A stretch of 64,000 nucleotides of DNA from an uncultured Clostridia bacterium (GCA_945948535.1 CAMFBN010000006.1:22347-86346), one strand, 5' to 3'. Positions 23,231-31,252 are shown, numbered from the stretch's first letter. The notes: generated by a model not told the origin, from the sequence alone. Translations and numbers: made by a program.

Positions 23231-24778
23231 GTGTCTGTCAATCGATATGAACGTTTGAATGAGGAACACCGGCACCAGCAGGTGAAAAAGCGCGTTGCCG
23301 CATACTGCCGGGTTTCCACCGACCATGAGGATCAGGCCAATTCCTTTGAAAGCCAGCAGCGGTATTTTCGCCAATACATTCAGTATCACCCGGACTGGGA
23401 GCTGTATGACATTTTTGCGGATGAAGGTTTGTCCGGAACCACAACGAAAAAGCGCAGAGAGTTTAACCGAATGATTGCCTGCGCAGAAAACGGTGAAATC
23501 GACCTGATTATTACGAAGGAGATCTCCCGTTTTGCCAGAAACACATTGGATAGCATTTCCTATACCCGGAAACTGAAACGACACGGAGTGGGTGTGATTT
23601 TTATGAGCGACAACATCAACACCCTGGACGGGGATGCAGAATTGCGCCTTGCCATCATGTCCTCCATCGCCCAGGAGGAGAGCAGAAAAACCTCTGAACG
23701 TGTCAAGTGGGGGCAGAAGCGGCAGATGGAGCAAGGGGTTGTCTTTGGAAGGAACATGCTTGGGTATGACGTGAAAGATGGAAAGATGACAATTAACGAA
23801 GATGGCGCGGAAGTGGTGCGCCGGATCTTTCATAAATTCGTTCATGAGGGAAAAGGCACCCACGTGATTTGCCGGGAACTGCGGGAAGAAGGGATTGTGC
23901 CGATGCGGGGGAAAGAGTGGTGCAATACGGTGATTCTTCGGCTCCTTCGGAATGAAAAATACTGCGGTGATCTGGTTCAAAAGAAAACCTATACGCCGGA
24001 TTACCTGTCCCACGAAAAAAAGTACAACAAAGGTCAGGAAGAATTCGTAATCATCAAAGATCACCATGCGCCGATTATTTCCCGGGAACTGTTTGATGAA
24101 GCAAATCGAATTCTGGACGAACGGTCCGATTCTCAGGCCGGGAAATCAAAGCACTCCAACCGCTACCCGTTTTCCGGAAAAATCAAGTGTGGATGCTGTG
24201 GTGCAAGCTATGTTTCCCGGTATAAGCCCCGGAAGGATGGAAGCAGGTATAAATCATGGAGGTGCTATGAAGCAGTGAGGAATGGTTCCCCCCATATTGA
24301 CCCATCGGGAAACCACGTTGGGTGTTCCGGCACCGGTATCCGCAATGAAGACGCCGTCCATATCATGTATTTGGTAACCCGGAGCCTGAAATATGACAGA
24401 AAAAAGGTAGCAAACAATCTTCTCAGCGTCATTCAGCCGGTTATCCATCAGGATATGTCCGGCGTGGGCATAGAAAGCAGCCAATACCAGATCCAGCGTG
24501 AAAAGCAGCAGGAACGGATCCGGGCAATTACTGATGCGATTGATGAGATCATTTCAGGTGCGGCAGATGAGGATGTGTTTTACAAGCACATCCTGAATAA
24601 AATGGTAGTGATTGACTCGGAACATATCGAAGTATACCTTAACCTGCTTCCTTTTACATGGACCTACGCAGTATCCAGAGTGTTGCCCACCGAGGCCAAA
24701 GCACAACGGAGCATTTCTGATGCTTCAGTACCAATGTCGGTCAGCAGCCCCTTCAATTCGTCGAAGGGCATGGAGTAG
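23231..24778 (+). CDS. Large serine recombinase of the cotJC element
   Basis: A ~515-aa site-specific recombinase. The resolvase domain has 'AAYCRVSTDHEDQ' (catalytic Ser29), 'FADEGLSGT' and 'ITKEISRFARN'. It continues with a recombinase domain ('GYDVKDGKMTINEDGAEVV'), a zinc-ribbon 'CGCCGASY...RCYEA' and a coiled coil at about 435-465. I prefer GTG 23231, with AGAAGGGAG upstream; ATG 23198 is an alternative. The last 17 codons lie beyond the recombination core, inside cotJC on the opposite strand, so excision changes the C-terminus. It is the predicted enzyme that excises the element. Confidence 0.92.
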   Translation: MSVNRYERLNEEHRHQQVKKRVAAYCRVSTDHEDQANSFESQQRYFRQYIQYHPDWELYDIFADEGLSGTTTKKRREFNRMIACAENGEIDLIITKEISRFARNTLDSISYTRKLKRHGVGVIFMSDNINTLDGDAELRLAIMSSIAQEESRKTSERVKWGQKRQMEQGVVFGRNMLGYDVKDGKMTINEDGAEVVRRIFHKFVHEGKGTHVICRELREEGIVPMRGKEWCNTVILRLLRNEKYCGDLVQKKTYTPDYLSHEKKYNKGQEEFVIIKDHHAPIISRELFDEANRILDERSDSQAGKSKHSNRYPFSGKIKCGCCGASYVSRYKPRKDGSRYKSWRCYEAVRNGSPHIDPSGNHVGCSGTGIRNEDAVHIMYLVTRSLKYDRKKVANNLLSVIQPVIHQDMSGVGIESSQYQIQREKQQERIRAITDAIDEIISGAADEDVFYKHILNKMVVIDSEHIEVYLNLLPFTWTYAVSRVLPTEAKAQRSISDASVPMSVSSPFNSSKGME

Positions 24779-24915
24779 CGCTGAGACAGATAGCGCAGGG
24801 AAGCGCCAAGCTCGCCATCCGGGCCGCCGTACTGGGAAATGATGATTGCCGCCAGCCGGGGATTGGTATTGGAAATTTTCACGGGATATTGCAGCTTCTT
24901 GTCATATACAAACAT
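24664..24915 (-). CDS. cotJC: 5' part of split cotJC
   Basis: The first 63 residues are the N-terminus of CotJC: 'MFVYDKKLQYPVKIS', 'ISQYGGPDGELGASLRYL' (with the first metal-ligand Glu) and 'LKGLLTDIGT'. After the core GGTAC the frame enters element DNA and stops after 20 foreign residues (83 aa in all). Spliced to 7113-6705 it gives the complete 198-aa protein. The ATG lies 2 nt after the cotJA-cotJB stop and has AAGGAGG upstream, so it belongs to the cotJ operon. CotJC is an inner spore-coat protein related to manganese catalase. Confidence 0.9.
   Translation of the reverse strand: MFVYDKKLQYPVKISNTNPRLAAIIISQYGGPDGELGASLRYLSQRYSMPFDELKGLLTDIGTEASEMLRCALASVGNTLDTA
24708..24732. other. Left attachment site of the cotJC element
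   Basis: Arm GGAGCATTTCTGATGCTTC (24708-24726), then the core GTACC (24728-24732), then cotJC. The arm is the inverted partner of 7123-7141 with two mismatches. Confidence 0.8.
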
Positions 24916-24917
24916 GG

Positions 24918-25364
24918 TTACGCCTCCTTATTTGCGCAGTATTCCCAGGGCCATGGGTCATCCAGCCAGGTATATCCCTCGGCGGTGGCAGGCATACCGT
25001 GGGTCAGCGGACCATGTTCCTGGATATACAGCTGCCTGCACTTATCGTACATTTGCTGATACTCTCGGTACAGTGCCAGCGCTTCCTGATCTTCCCTGTG
25101 CGTATCTAGGTAAAGTGCCAGCTCCTGAACGGCAAAGCCCAGTGACTGAAGCTCTGCCAGTGTTGTCGGCGGCAGTTCATACTGATTGACCATGCCCATA
25201 AACGGCAGATCCAGACCCGGGAAGAGGGTACCCCGAACCAGACCCTTTTTTGCCTCATATCTTGCGGGGTTTTCCATCTGGAAGGGAACGTAAGGATTCG
25301 CCAGAGGCGCCATGGCAGGTAAGCGCCCGTCCCGATAGGACGGTTCCTGAATTTGTCTGTCCAA
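24918..25364 (-). CDS. CotJA-CotJB fusion, spore coat protein
   Basis: The 148-aa protein joins two coat proteins that are normally separate. Residues about 20-60 match CotJA ('PLANPYVPFQ', 'GTLFPGLDLPF'), and about 65-145 match CotJB ('LQSLGFAVQELALYLDTH', 'YIQEHGPL', 'DDPWPWE'). CotJA, CotJB and CotJC interact in the coat. The TTG start has AGGAGGT 7 nt upstream. It is the first gene of the cotJ operon, directly before split cotJC. Confidence 0.85.
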   Translation of the reverse strand: MDRQIQEPSYRDGRLPAMAPLANPYVPFQMENPARYEAKKGLVRGTLFPGLDLPFMGMVNQYELPPTTLAELQSLGFAVQELALYLDTHREDQEALALYREYQQMYDKCRQLYIQEHGPLTHGMPATAEGYTWLDDPWPWEYCANKEA

Positions 25365-25407
25365 TTTCGATACCTCCTGAAAGATAGAGTCGGATTTTCG
25401 TCCACGT

Positions 25408-25437
25408 CATACTATGTTTTCTCCCCGCGGGATGTTC
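25408..25437 (-). promoter_or_regulatory. Possible SigE-type promoter of the cotJ operon
   Basis: On the minus strand GAACATC, 15 nt, CATAGTAT, resembling the SigE boxes (KMATATT and CATACAMT). It is placed about 45 nt before the TTG start. In Bacillus cotJ is SigE-dependent. Confidence 0.35.
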
Positions 25438-25481
25438 AGAAAAGGGCTGCCCCCGCATAAAAATTGCAGGAGGTGGTGCAT

Positions 25482-26180
25482 TTGAAAAGGTGGAAGTATT
25501 ATCTGTTCTGCGTTGGGGTCATGACGCTGACGCTGCTGTGCGCGTATTGGGGAAGCATGGCCGTGACCGTAATCTCCGAAGAACTGCCGTTTGTGCGGAA
25601 GCACTGCGTTGTGATTGATCCCGGTCATGGAGGGGAGGATGGAGGCGCCACTTCCTGTACGGGGCGAATGGAAAGCGCGTATAATCTGGCTATCTCGAGA
25701 AGGCTGGATGACCTGCTGCACCTGCTGGGCTATCAAACGCGCATGACACGTACATCGGATGTTTCCATCTACACGACCGGCGACACCATTGCACGCAAGA
25801 AGATATCGGATTTGAAGGAAAGGGTCAGAATTGTCAATGAAACACCCGGCGCGGTTTTCATCAGCATCCATCAGAATCTGTTCAGTGATGCCCGGTACAG
25901 CGGTGCACAGGTGTTTTACGCAAAAACCGATGGGAGCAAAGAACTGGGGCAGAAGCTTCAAAGTGAATTGGTCACAGCGCTGAACCCAGGCAGCAACCGG
26001 AAAAGCAAGCCAATCAGCGGCGTATATCTGATGGAGAATATCCAATGCACCGGGGTTCTGATTGAATGCGGTTTCCTGTCAAATCCCCGGGAGGAGGCAA
26101 AGCTAAGGAATGCCGAATATCAAAAAAAGCTGTGCTGTGTCATTGGAGCCACGCTGAGTCAGCAGCTTTCGAACACTTGA
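25482..26180 (+). CDS. cwlD: Germination-specific N-acetylmuramoyl-L-alanine amidase CwlD
   Basis: A 232-aa amidase_3 enzyme with an N-terminal membrane anchor (residues 5-25). Zinc ligands are visible in 'VIDPGHGGEDGG', 'ESAYNL' and 'FISIHQN', and the catalytic Glu in 'GVLIECGFLSN'. Length and features match CwlD, which starts muramic-lactam formation in spore cortex peptidoglycan. A TTG start at 25482 follows AGGAGGT. Confidence 0.85.
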   Translation: MKRWKYYLFCVGVMTLTLLCAYWGSMAVTVISEELPFVRKHCVVIDPGHGGEDGGATSCTGRMESAYNLAISRRLDDLLHLLGYQTRMTRTSDVSIYTTGDTIARKKISDLKERVRIVNETPGAVFISIHQNLFSDARYSGAQVFYAKTDGSKELGQKLQSELVTALNPGSNRKSKPISGVYLMENIQCTGVLIECGFLSNPREEAKLRNAEYQKKLCCVIGATLSQQLSNT

Positions 26181-26205
26181 CCCCCTGAAAATTTGCTGGT
26201 ATAAT
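26177..26205 (+). promoter_or_regulatory. SigA-type promoter of radA
   Basis: TTGACC, 17 nt, TATAAT. The -35 overlaps the cwlD stop codon. Confidence 0.75.
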
Positions 26206-26241
26206 CACCATAAACGCAATGATTCTCACGGAGGATACCAT

Positions 26242-27603
26242 ATGGCAAAGACGAAATCCGTTTTTTTCTGCACCAACTGCGGCAATGAGACGCCGAAGTG
26301 GATGGGCCGCTGCCCCAGCTGCGGCGCCTACAATACCATGGAGGAGCACATCGAGAAGCCGGTCGCTCCCGGTAAGGGGAAGGCCGCGCCGGTCGGTATG
26401 AGCCGCAGGCCCCAGCGGATCCGCGAGGTAGACGGCGACGGGGAAATCCGCTTTTCCACCGGTATGGGAGAACTGGACCGGGTCTTAGGCGGCGGTGCGG
26501 TGGCAGGCTCACTGGTGCTGGTAGGCGGCGCTCCCGGCATCGGAAAATCCACCCTGCTGCTTCAGATCTGCAACAGCCTGTGCAGTGGACGGCAGGTGCT
26601 GTACGTTTCCGGTGAGGAAAGTGAGCGCCAGCTGAAGCTCCGGGCGGAACGGCTGGGGGTGTCTCCCGAGAACCTGTTCATTCTCTCCGAAACACGGCTT
26701 TCGGATATTGTGGAGACCGTGGACGAGATGAAGCCGGATATTCTGATTGTCGACTCCATTCAGACGCTGTACAACGAAAACAACGATTCCTCCCCCGGCA
26801 GCGTCTCTCAGGTCAAGGACTGCACCATGACTATGATGCAGCTTTCCAAAGCGCAGGGAATCACGGTGTTCGTGGTGGGCCACATCAACAAGGACGGCAA
26901 CATTGCCGGCCCGAAGGTGCTGGAGCACATGGTGGACTGCGTTCTGTACTTTGAGGGCGACCCCAATACGTCCTATCGGCTCCTGCGTGCGGCCAAAAAC
27001 CGCTTCGGCTCAACCAATGAGATTGGCGTATTTGAAATGCTGGACACCGGTCTGGTGGAAGTGCCGAATCCCTCCCAAATGCTGCTGGAGGGGCGGCCCG
27101 AGGGGGCCAGCGGAACCTGTGTCGCCTGTGTCATGGAGGGAACCCGGCCCGTTTTGGCAGAGGTTCAGGCACTGATTGCAAAAACGACCTTTAATGTACC
27201 ACGCCGCGCGGCGGATGGTTTTGACTTCAACCGTGCGGTACTCCTGATGGCTGTTGCGGAAAAGCGGGCCGGAATGAAGCTGAGTGCCTTTGATGCCTAC
27301 ATCAATGTCATCGGTGGCCTGCATCTGGACGAACCGGGCGCTGACCTGCCGGTGGCGTTGGCAATCGCCTCGTCTTACCGGGATGTGCCCATTGCGGATG
27401 ACTTGGTCGCCATCGGGGAAGTGGGCTTAACGGGAGAAGTGCGTGCCATATCCCATCTGAGCCAGCGTCTCGGGGAGGTGGCCCGGCTGGGATTTCATAA
27501 GTGCATGATTCCCAGAAGCGGGTCAGAAAAAGTAGAGATTCCCCAGGGACTGACGGTATACCGGGTGAGGAATCTCCGGGAAGCCATCGAAACGGCATTA
27601 TAA
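26242..27603 (+). CDS. radA: DNA repair protein RadA
   Basis: A 453-aa protein of normal length: zinc finger 'CTNCGNETPKWMGRCPSCG', Walker A 'GAPGIGKST', the RadA motif 'KNRFGS' and a C-terminal Lon-protease-like domain. It is a helicase-type branch-migration factor in homologous recombination. Confidence 0.95.
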   Translation: MAKTKSVFFCTNCGNETPKWMGRCPSCGAYNTMEEHIEKPVAPGKGKAAPVGMSRRPQRIREVDGDGEIRFSTGMGELDRVLGGGAVAGSLVLVGGAPGIGKSTLLLQICNSLCSGRQVLYVSGEESERQLKLRAERLGVSPENLFILSETRLSDIVETVDEMKPDILIVDSIQTLYNENNDSSPGSVSQVKDCTMTMMQLSKAQGITVFVVGHINKDGNIAGPKVLEHMVDCVLYFEGDPNTSYRLLRAAKNRFGSTNEIGVFEMLDTGLVEVPNPSQMLLEGRPEGASGTCVACVMEGTRPVLAEVQALIAKTTFNVPRRAADGFDFNRAVLLMAVAEKRAGMKLSAFDAYINVIGGLHLDEPGADLPVALAIASSYRDVPIADDLVAIGEVGLTGEVRAISHLSQRLGEVARLGFHKCMIPRSGSEKVEIPQGLTVYRVRNLREAIETAL

Positions 27604-27638
27604 AAATGCGGCTGTCCTGTCAACATGCAGGGCAGCCG
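27601..27638. terminator. Bidirectional terminator between radA and coaBC
   Basis: CGGCTGTCCTG (27609-27619) pairs with CAGGGCAGCCG (27628-27638) with one wobble. Minus-strand transcription then meets ATTTTTA. Confidence 0.7.
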
Positions 27639-27651
27639 ATTCATTATGGGC

Positions 27652-28848
27652 CTATTGTTTTGAAAGCGCGATTGCTTTGTCCAGAATGGTATTTGATACT
27701 TCCTCCTTGGAAAGCAGTGGCAGTTCCGTGGTATCAGCCTGCGTGATGATCGTAATCACATTGGTATCCACCCCAAAGCCGGCGCCGGGAACCTTCAGAT
27801 TATTGGCACAGATCATGTCCACGTGCTTCTTCTCCAGCTTTGCCCGGCTGTTTTCCAGCATATCCCTGGTTTCCATGGAGAATCCGCAGATAATCTGGTC
27901 ATCTGTGCGGTGCTCCCCCAGATATCCCAGAATATCCTGTGTCCGTTTCAGGGAAATCTGCATATTTCCATCCTGCTTTTTAATTTTGTCGTCTGAATAC
28001 TGCACCGGAGTATAATCGGCCACGGCAGCTGCCATGAAAATATAGTCAGACTGGGGCGCGCGGGACGTAATTTCTGCATACATATCCTGCGCGGAAATCA
28101 CCGGAACAACCCGAACAAAGGGAGGCGGCGTAATAGAAACAGGACCGGATACCAAGGTTACAGCCGCGCCTCTCAGCATTGCCATGCGGGCAAGGGCATA
28201 TCCCATCTTTCCCGTGGAATGGTTGGTCAGATACCGAACAGGGTCCAGAGACTCCTGAGTTGGCCCGGCGCTGACGAGAACCCGCTTTCCTTCCAAATCC
28301 TGCGCCAGCGCCAGACGCCGCAGAACATATTGCAGCAGTTCCTCCGGCTCCGGAAGCTTGCCCAGGCCGACCGCACCGCAGGCAAGCCGGCCGCTGGCAG
28401 GGGAGATCACCTCCCAGTCATACCGGCGCAGGATGTCCAGATTGTCCTGCGTTACCGGATTCTCGTACATATTGGTGTTCATGGCTGGGGCAATTAGCTT
28501 GGGGCAGCGGCAGGCGAGTACGGTGGTCGTCAGCATATCGTCAGCCAGTCCGTGTGCCAGCTTTGCGCAGACATTGGCGGTGGCGGGCGCAATGATAACC
28601 AGATCCGTGCGCTGGGCAAGAGAAATGTGCTCCACTTGATGCACAAAATTACGGTCAAAGGTATCGACCATAACCTTGCGCCCGGTGAGCTGCTCAAAGG
28701 TCAGCGGCGTAATAAATTCCGTGGCATTTTTTGTCATAACCACCTCAACGGCAGCATGCTGCTTGACCAGTGCGGATGCCAGTGCTGCTGCTTTATAGGC
28801 GGCAATACCGCCGGTAACACCCAGCAAAACGGTTTTTCCCTTCAGCAT
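27652..28848 (-). CDS. coaBC: Bifunctional phosphopantothenoylcysteine decarboxylase/synthetase
   Basis: A 398-aa coenzyme A enzyme. The flavin-dependent decarboxylase half has 'GVTGGIAAYKAAAL', 'IAPATANVCAKLAHG' and 'APAMNTNMY'; the synthetase half has 'VLVSAGPTQESLDPVRYLTN' and 'AAAVADYTP'. ATG 28848 has GGAGG upstream. Other CoA genes in the window are coaD and coaX. Confidence 0.95.
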   Translation of the reverse strand: MLKGKTVLLGVTGGIAAYKAAALASALVKQHAAVEVVMTKNATEFITPLTFEQLTGRKVMVDTFDRNFVHQVEHISLAQRTDLVIIAPATANVCAKLAHGLADDMLTTTVLACRCPKLIAPAMNTNMYENPVTQDNLDILRRYDWEVISPASGRLACGAVGLGKLPEPEELLQYVLRRLALAQDLEGKRVLVSAGPTQESLDPVRYLTNHSTGKMGYALARMAMLRGAAVTLVSGPVSITPPPFVRVVPVISAQDMYAEITSRAPQSDYIFMAAAVADYTPVQYSDDKIKKQDGNMQISLKRTQDILGYLGEHRTDDQIICGFSMETRDMLENSRAKLEKKHVDMICANNLKVPGAGFGVDTNVITIITQADTTELPLLSKEEVSNTILDKAIALSKQ

Positions 28849-28876
28849 ATCGTGTCCTCCAGAATGGTTTCTGTAT

Positions 28877-28905
28877 ATTATAGCCGGAATATCGAGTGCT
28901 GTAAA
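28877..28905 (-). promoter_or_regulatory. SigA-type promoter of coaBC
   Basis: On the minus strand TTTACA, 17 nt, TATAAT. Confidence 0.75.
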
Positions 28906-28945
28906 GCCCGAAAAAGAAAAGATAAGCCGATAGGGAATTTTCTGG

Positions 28946-28974
28946 TTGACAAATTTAAAAACCTGTGTTAACAT
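28946..28974 (+). promoter_or_regulatory. Promoter of tRNA-Leu
   Basis: TTGACA, 17 nt, TAACAT, 32 nt before the tRNA. Confidence 0.75.
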
Positions 28975-29006
28975 AGTCCAGTCGTTGAGAGATGACGGCA
29001 GAATAT

Positions 29007-29094
29007 GGGCGAGTGGTGGAATTGGTAGACTCGCTAGATTCAGGTTCTAGTGTTCACTGCGGACGTGCGGGTTCAAGTCCCGCCTCGCCCACCA
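29007..29094 (+). tRNA. tRNA-Leu (CAG)
   Basis: Acceptor stem GGGCGAG/CTCGCCC with encoded CCA, a long variable arm typical of class II tRNA, TTCAAGTC in the T loop, and an anticodon stem CTAGA/TCTAG with loop TTCAGGT, anticodon CAG. Confidence 0.93.
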
Positions 29095-29096
29095 TG

Positions 29097-29137
29097 GAAA
29101 ACAGGAAGGTACGTGTTTGCGTATCTTCCTGTTTTTG
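29097..29137 (+). terminator. Terminator of tRNA-Leu
   Basis: AAAACAGGAAGGTACG pairs with CGTATCTTCCTGTTTT (one wobble), followed by T residues. Confidence 0.8.
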
Positions 29138-29166
29138 CTGTACGCTGAAAGGGGAGAGGGGAGACG

Positions 29167-29556
29167 CTAAAAGAGAACTGCTCCAAGTAAGAAGCCTATA
29201 ATCAAAGAACCAATTCCAACAAGCGCGTATTCTACAGGATTTCTACGATATTTGATTCGTACCACCTTACGAATCACAGGCTTTTCAACAACTTTTTCAA
29301 CCACCTTATCGACCTTTTTGACCATATTCAGAACAATTGGAGGGTCCTCATAAACAGGCTTTCGTCCTGTTGCCAAATACTCAACTTCTGTATCCAGAAT
29401 ATCCGAAAGCTTTATCAGATGAATCGTGTCCGGACTGCTTTGATCGTTTTCCCATTTGCTGATTGCTTGTCGGGAAACGCCAAGCGACTGGGCCAGCTGC
29501 CCCTGCGACATATTCTTTTGACTGCGAAGCTGTACTATTCTTTCACCGATTGACAT
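29167..29556 (-). CDS. XRE-family regulator with C-terminal membrane segment
   Basis: A 129-aa protein: helix-turn-helix at 5-60 ('MSQGQLAQSLGVSRQAISKW'), a Val/Lys-rich linker at about 78-105 and a hydrophobic segment at 110-129 that could anchor it. DNA target and signal are unknown. Confidence 0.82.
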   Translation of the reverse strand: MSIGERIVQLRSQKNMSQGQLAQSLGVSRQAISKWENDQSSPDTIHLIKLSDILDTEVEYLATGRKPVYEDPPIVLNMVKKVDKVVEKVVEKPVIRKVVRIKYRRNPVEYALVGIGSLIIGFLLGAVLF

Positions 29557-29604
29557 ATAAATTACCTTTAAAATGTGTCAACTATTTGTTGCAATTACAG
29601 ATTT

Positions 29605-30609
29605 TTATGAACTTTTATCAAAATCCAGCTTGGACAGTGGATTCGCCTCAGCGGCTATTTTGAGTTCCGTACTTTCTATGTGTGTGTAGATTTGCGTGGT
29701 GTTCAGGTTCTCGTGCCCAAGCACTTCCTGCACAGTCTTAACATCAACGCCGCCTGAAAGCATCATGGTTGCGGCCGTATGGCGCAGCTTATGTGCGGAA
29801 AACTGCGTGGAATCCAGCCCCGCCTTCATTAGTGCCTTTTTCACCAGCCTGTGAACCGCTGTGACGCTGATTCTGTTATTATCCCTCGACCCAAAGAGCG
29901 CGCGGTTGTCCGAGAGTTCTTTCATATTTCGCTCCACCAGATAAGCATCAATTGCCTTTCGACACGCTTTTCCAAAATAAACAAATCGCTCCTTGTTACC
30001 CTTGCCAACTACTCGAATTCGATCCTCATAGACATCCGAGATATTCAGCCCTACCAATTCGCTTCGGCGAATTCCGCAATTCAAAAAGAGCATCAAAATC
30101 GCATAATCTCTCTTTTCATTTTGCCCGGAAACAGCCTGAAGCAGAGCCGCTGACTGCTCCATGGTAAGATACTTTGGCAAACTTTTGCGCAATTTAGGAT
30201 ATTCGAGATCTGCAACCGGATTGTCCTGCAATTGTTTCGTCCTTACTGTAAGGTATTTGAAAAAGGATTTAATTGAGGACAATTTTCTGGCACGTGCGGC
30301 TGCAGAGATTCCGTAGTCCGGGGAAGCAGTACCCGGATTTATGGCGCGGTCATTGGCCAAATAGGACAGGAAATCAAAAACATCCGAGGTATCAATATCC
30401 TGAATGAATTCGATATCCACATCTCGGATATCAATGTCATCCAAAACCGTCGAAATTGGCATTTCATTTCGCATCAGCTTTATAAATCTTAAAAACATTC
30501 TTAAATCCAAATAATACTCGGATATTGTTAGCGGTGATTGTCCCATGATATTTTCATGGTAGATCAGGAATTCCCGCAGAACCTGCGGGCAGTCCGAATA
30601 ACGTTTCAT
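29605..30609 (-). CDS. Tyrosine recombinase, XerC/XerD-like
   Basis: A 334-aa site-specific recombinase. The N-terminal SAM-like domain is followed by the catalytic domain with Arg in 'CGIRRSELVGL', the H-x-x-R pair in 'AHKLRHTAA', His in 'LGHENLNTTQ' and Tyr in 'TTQIYTH'. It could be XerC, partner of the XerD-type protein at 32440-33327. It is longer than usual (~300 aa), with an extended acidic linker at about 55-85. Confidence 0.85.
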   Translation of the reverse strand: MKRYSDCPQVLREFLIYHENIMGQSPLTISEYYLDLRMFLRFIKLMRNEMPISTVLDDIDIRDVDIEFIQDIDTSDVFDFLSYLANDRAINPGTASPDYGISAAARARKLSSIKSFFKYLTVRTKQLQDNPVADLEYPKLRKSLPKYLTMEQSAALLQAVSGQNEKRDYAILMLFLNCGIRRSELVGLNISDVYEDRIRVVGKGNKERFVYFGKACRKAIDAYLVERNMKELSDNRALFGSRDNNRISVTAVHRLVKKALMKAGLDSTQFSAHKLRHTAATMMLSGGVDVKTVQEVLGHENLNTTQIYTHIESTELKIAAEANPLSKLDFDKSS

Positions 30610-30663
30610 GATTTCCTCCTGGTAATTGGATTGGTTTGCTGCTATTATAACAGATTCTCATCG

Positions 30664-30697
30664 CGAACGCAACAAAATTTTTATTTTGTTGCGTTCG
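30664..30697. repeat. Perfect 15-bp inverted repeat with TTTT loop
   Basis: CGAACGCAACAAAAT (30664-30678) pairs perfectly with 30683-30697. Part of it recurs at 30736-30766. Confidence 0.75.
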
Positions 30698-30735
30698 TCA
30701 GGGCTTTTTAATAAACAGGGCTAGTTGCCCTGCCC

Positions 30736-30766
30736 AACGCAACAAAATCAGGCTTGTTGTTGCGTT
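30736..30766. repeat. Second inverted repeat sharing AACGCAACAA
   Basis: AACGCAACAA (30736-30745) pairs with TTGTTGCGTT (30757-30766) around an 11-nt loop. The 30610-30835 gap holds these two repeats and no gene. Confidence 0.65.
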
Positions 30767-30835
30767 CGCCTATCAGACCCTGACTTCCTCCTTTCAGTAG
30801 TGCTATTCGTAGGATATCACAGCCGCCCTCACTTG

Positions 30836-31252
30836 TCAACTCGCTTTTCGCCCGGATGAAGCCCGCCGCCGTCTATACTTGGCCTGCAACTGCAAATCCG
30901 CCAGCGCGTAAATCATGGTCACTGACTCCGAGTTGTGATTCAGTGCCCGCCGCACTTTCTCGATATCCCCGTACTTTTTCATCAATTCCACCGCATAAAC
31001 CTTACGAAAGCTGTGCGGGGCCACGTTCTGCGGCAGTCTGAACGCCTGCGCGGCCCGCTTTACATCCTTCCAGGCCGCCTGTCTGGTATGGTGTTTCCGG
31101 GGATTCCTGCCGGGAAAGACCCAGTATTCCCCGGCATGGTTCCGGAGGTCAGACAGCAGGGGCTCAGGTAAACCCACTTGCCGCCGCTTCCCTGTCTTGT
31201 CCTCAGTAACCCAGAAATGGGGCCGCAACTGCCACGGCTGAAGCTGTAGCAT
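30836..31252 (-). pseudogene. Tyrosine integrase, C-terminal fragment
   Basis: A 138-aa frame with the second half of a phage-type integrase catalytic domain: 'HFWVTEDKTGKRRQVGL', 'APHSFRKVYAVEL' (H-x-x-R) and 'RRALNHNSESVTMIYA' (His and Tyr). The first catalytic Arg and the N-terminal domains are absent, so it is a remnant. It marks an old integration event next to the inverted repeats. Confidence 0.7.

Larger units (their letters stand above)
7114..24732. mobile_element. 17.6-kb skin-like element inserted in cotJC
   Basis: The element spans the DNA between two copies of GTACC that interrupt cotJC. The unit released by exchange between them is 17,614 bp. Its ends carry inverted 19-bp arms. 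A large serine recombinase gene lies just inside the 24.7-kb end, the typical position for an integrase. I see no conjugation, replication or phage structural genes; the cargo is metabolic and regulatory. By analogy with the skin element of sigK, it should be excised to restore cotJC in the mother cell. The boundaries are read directly from the sequence; the developmental excision is inferred. Confidence 0.85.

Noticed and set aside
7114..24732. Prophage or integrative conjugative element
   Set aside because: No capsid, terminase, portal, relaxase, T4SS or replication genes are seen between the att sites; only the recombinase is mobile-element-like.
25401..25415. A SigE-type promoter reading toward cwlD (CATACTAT on the plus strand)
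   Set aside because: No matching -35 box lies 13-15 nt upstream on that strand. The same bases read on the minus strand give a better promoter for cotJ.
30664..30766. CRISPR-like repeats
   Set aside because: The repeats are inverted, few and of unequal spacing. There are no cas genes or regular spacers in the window.
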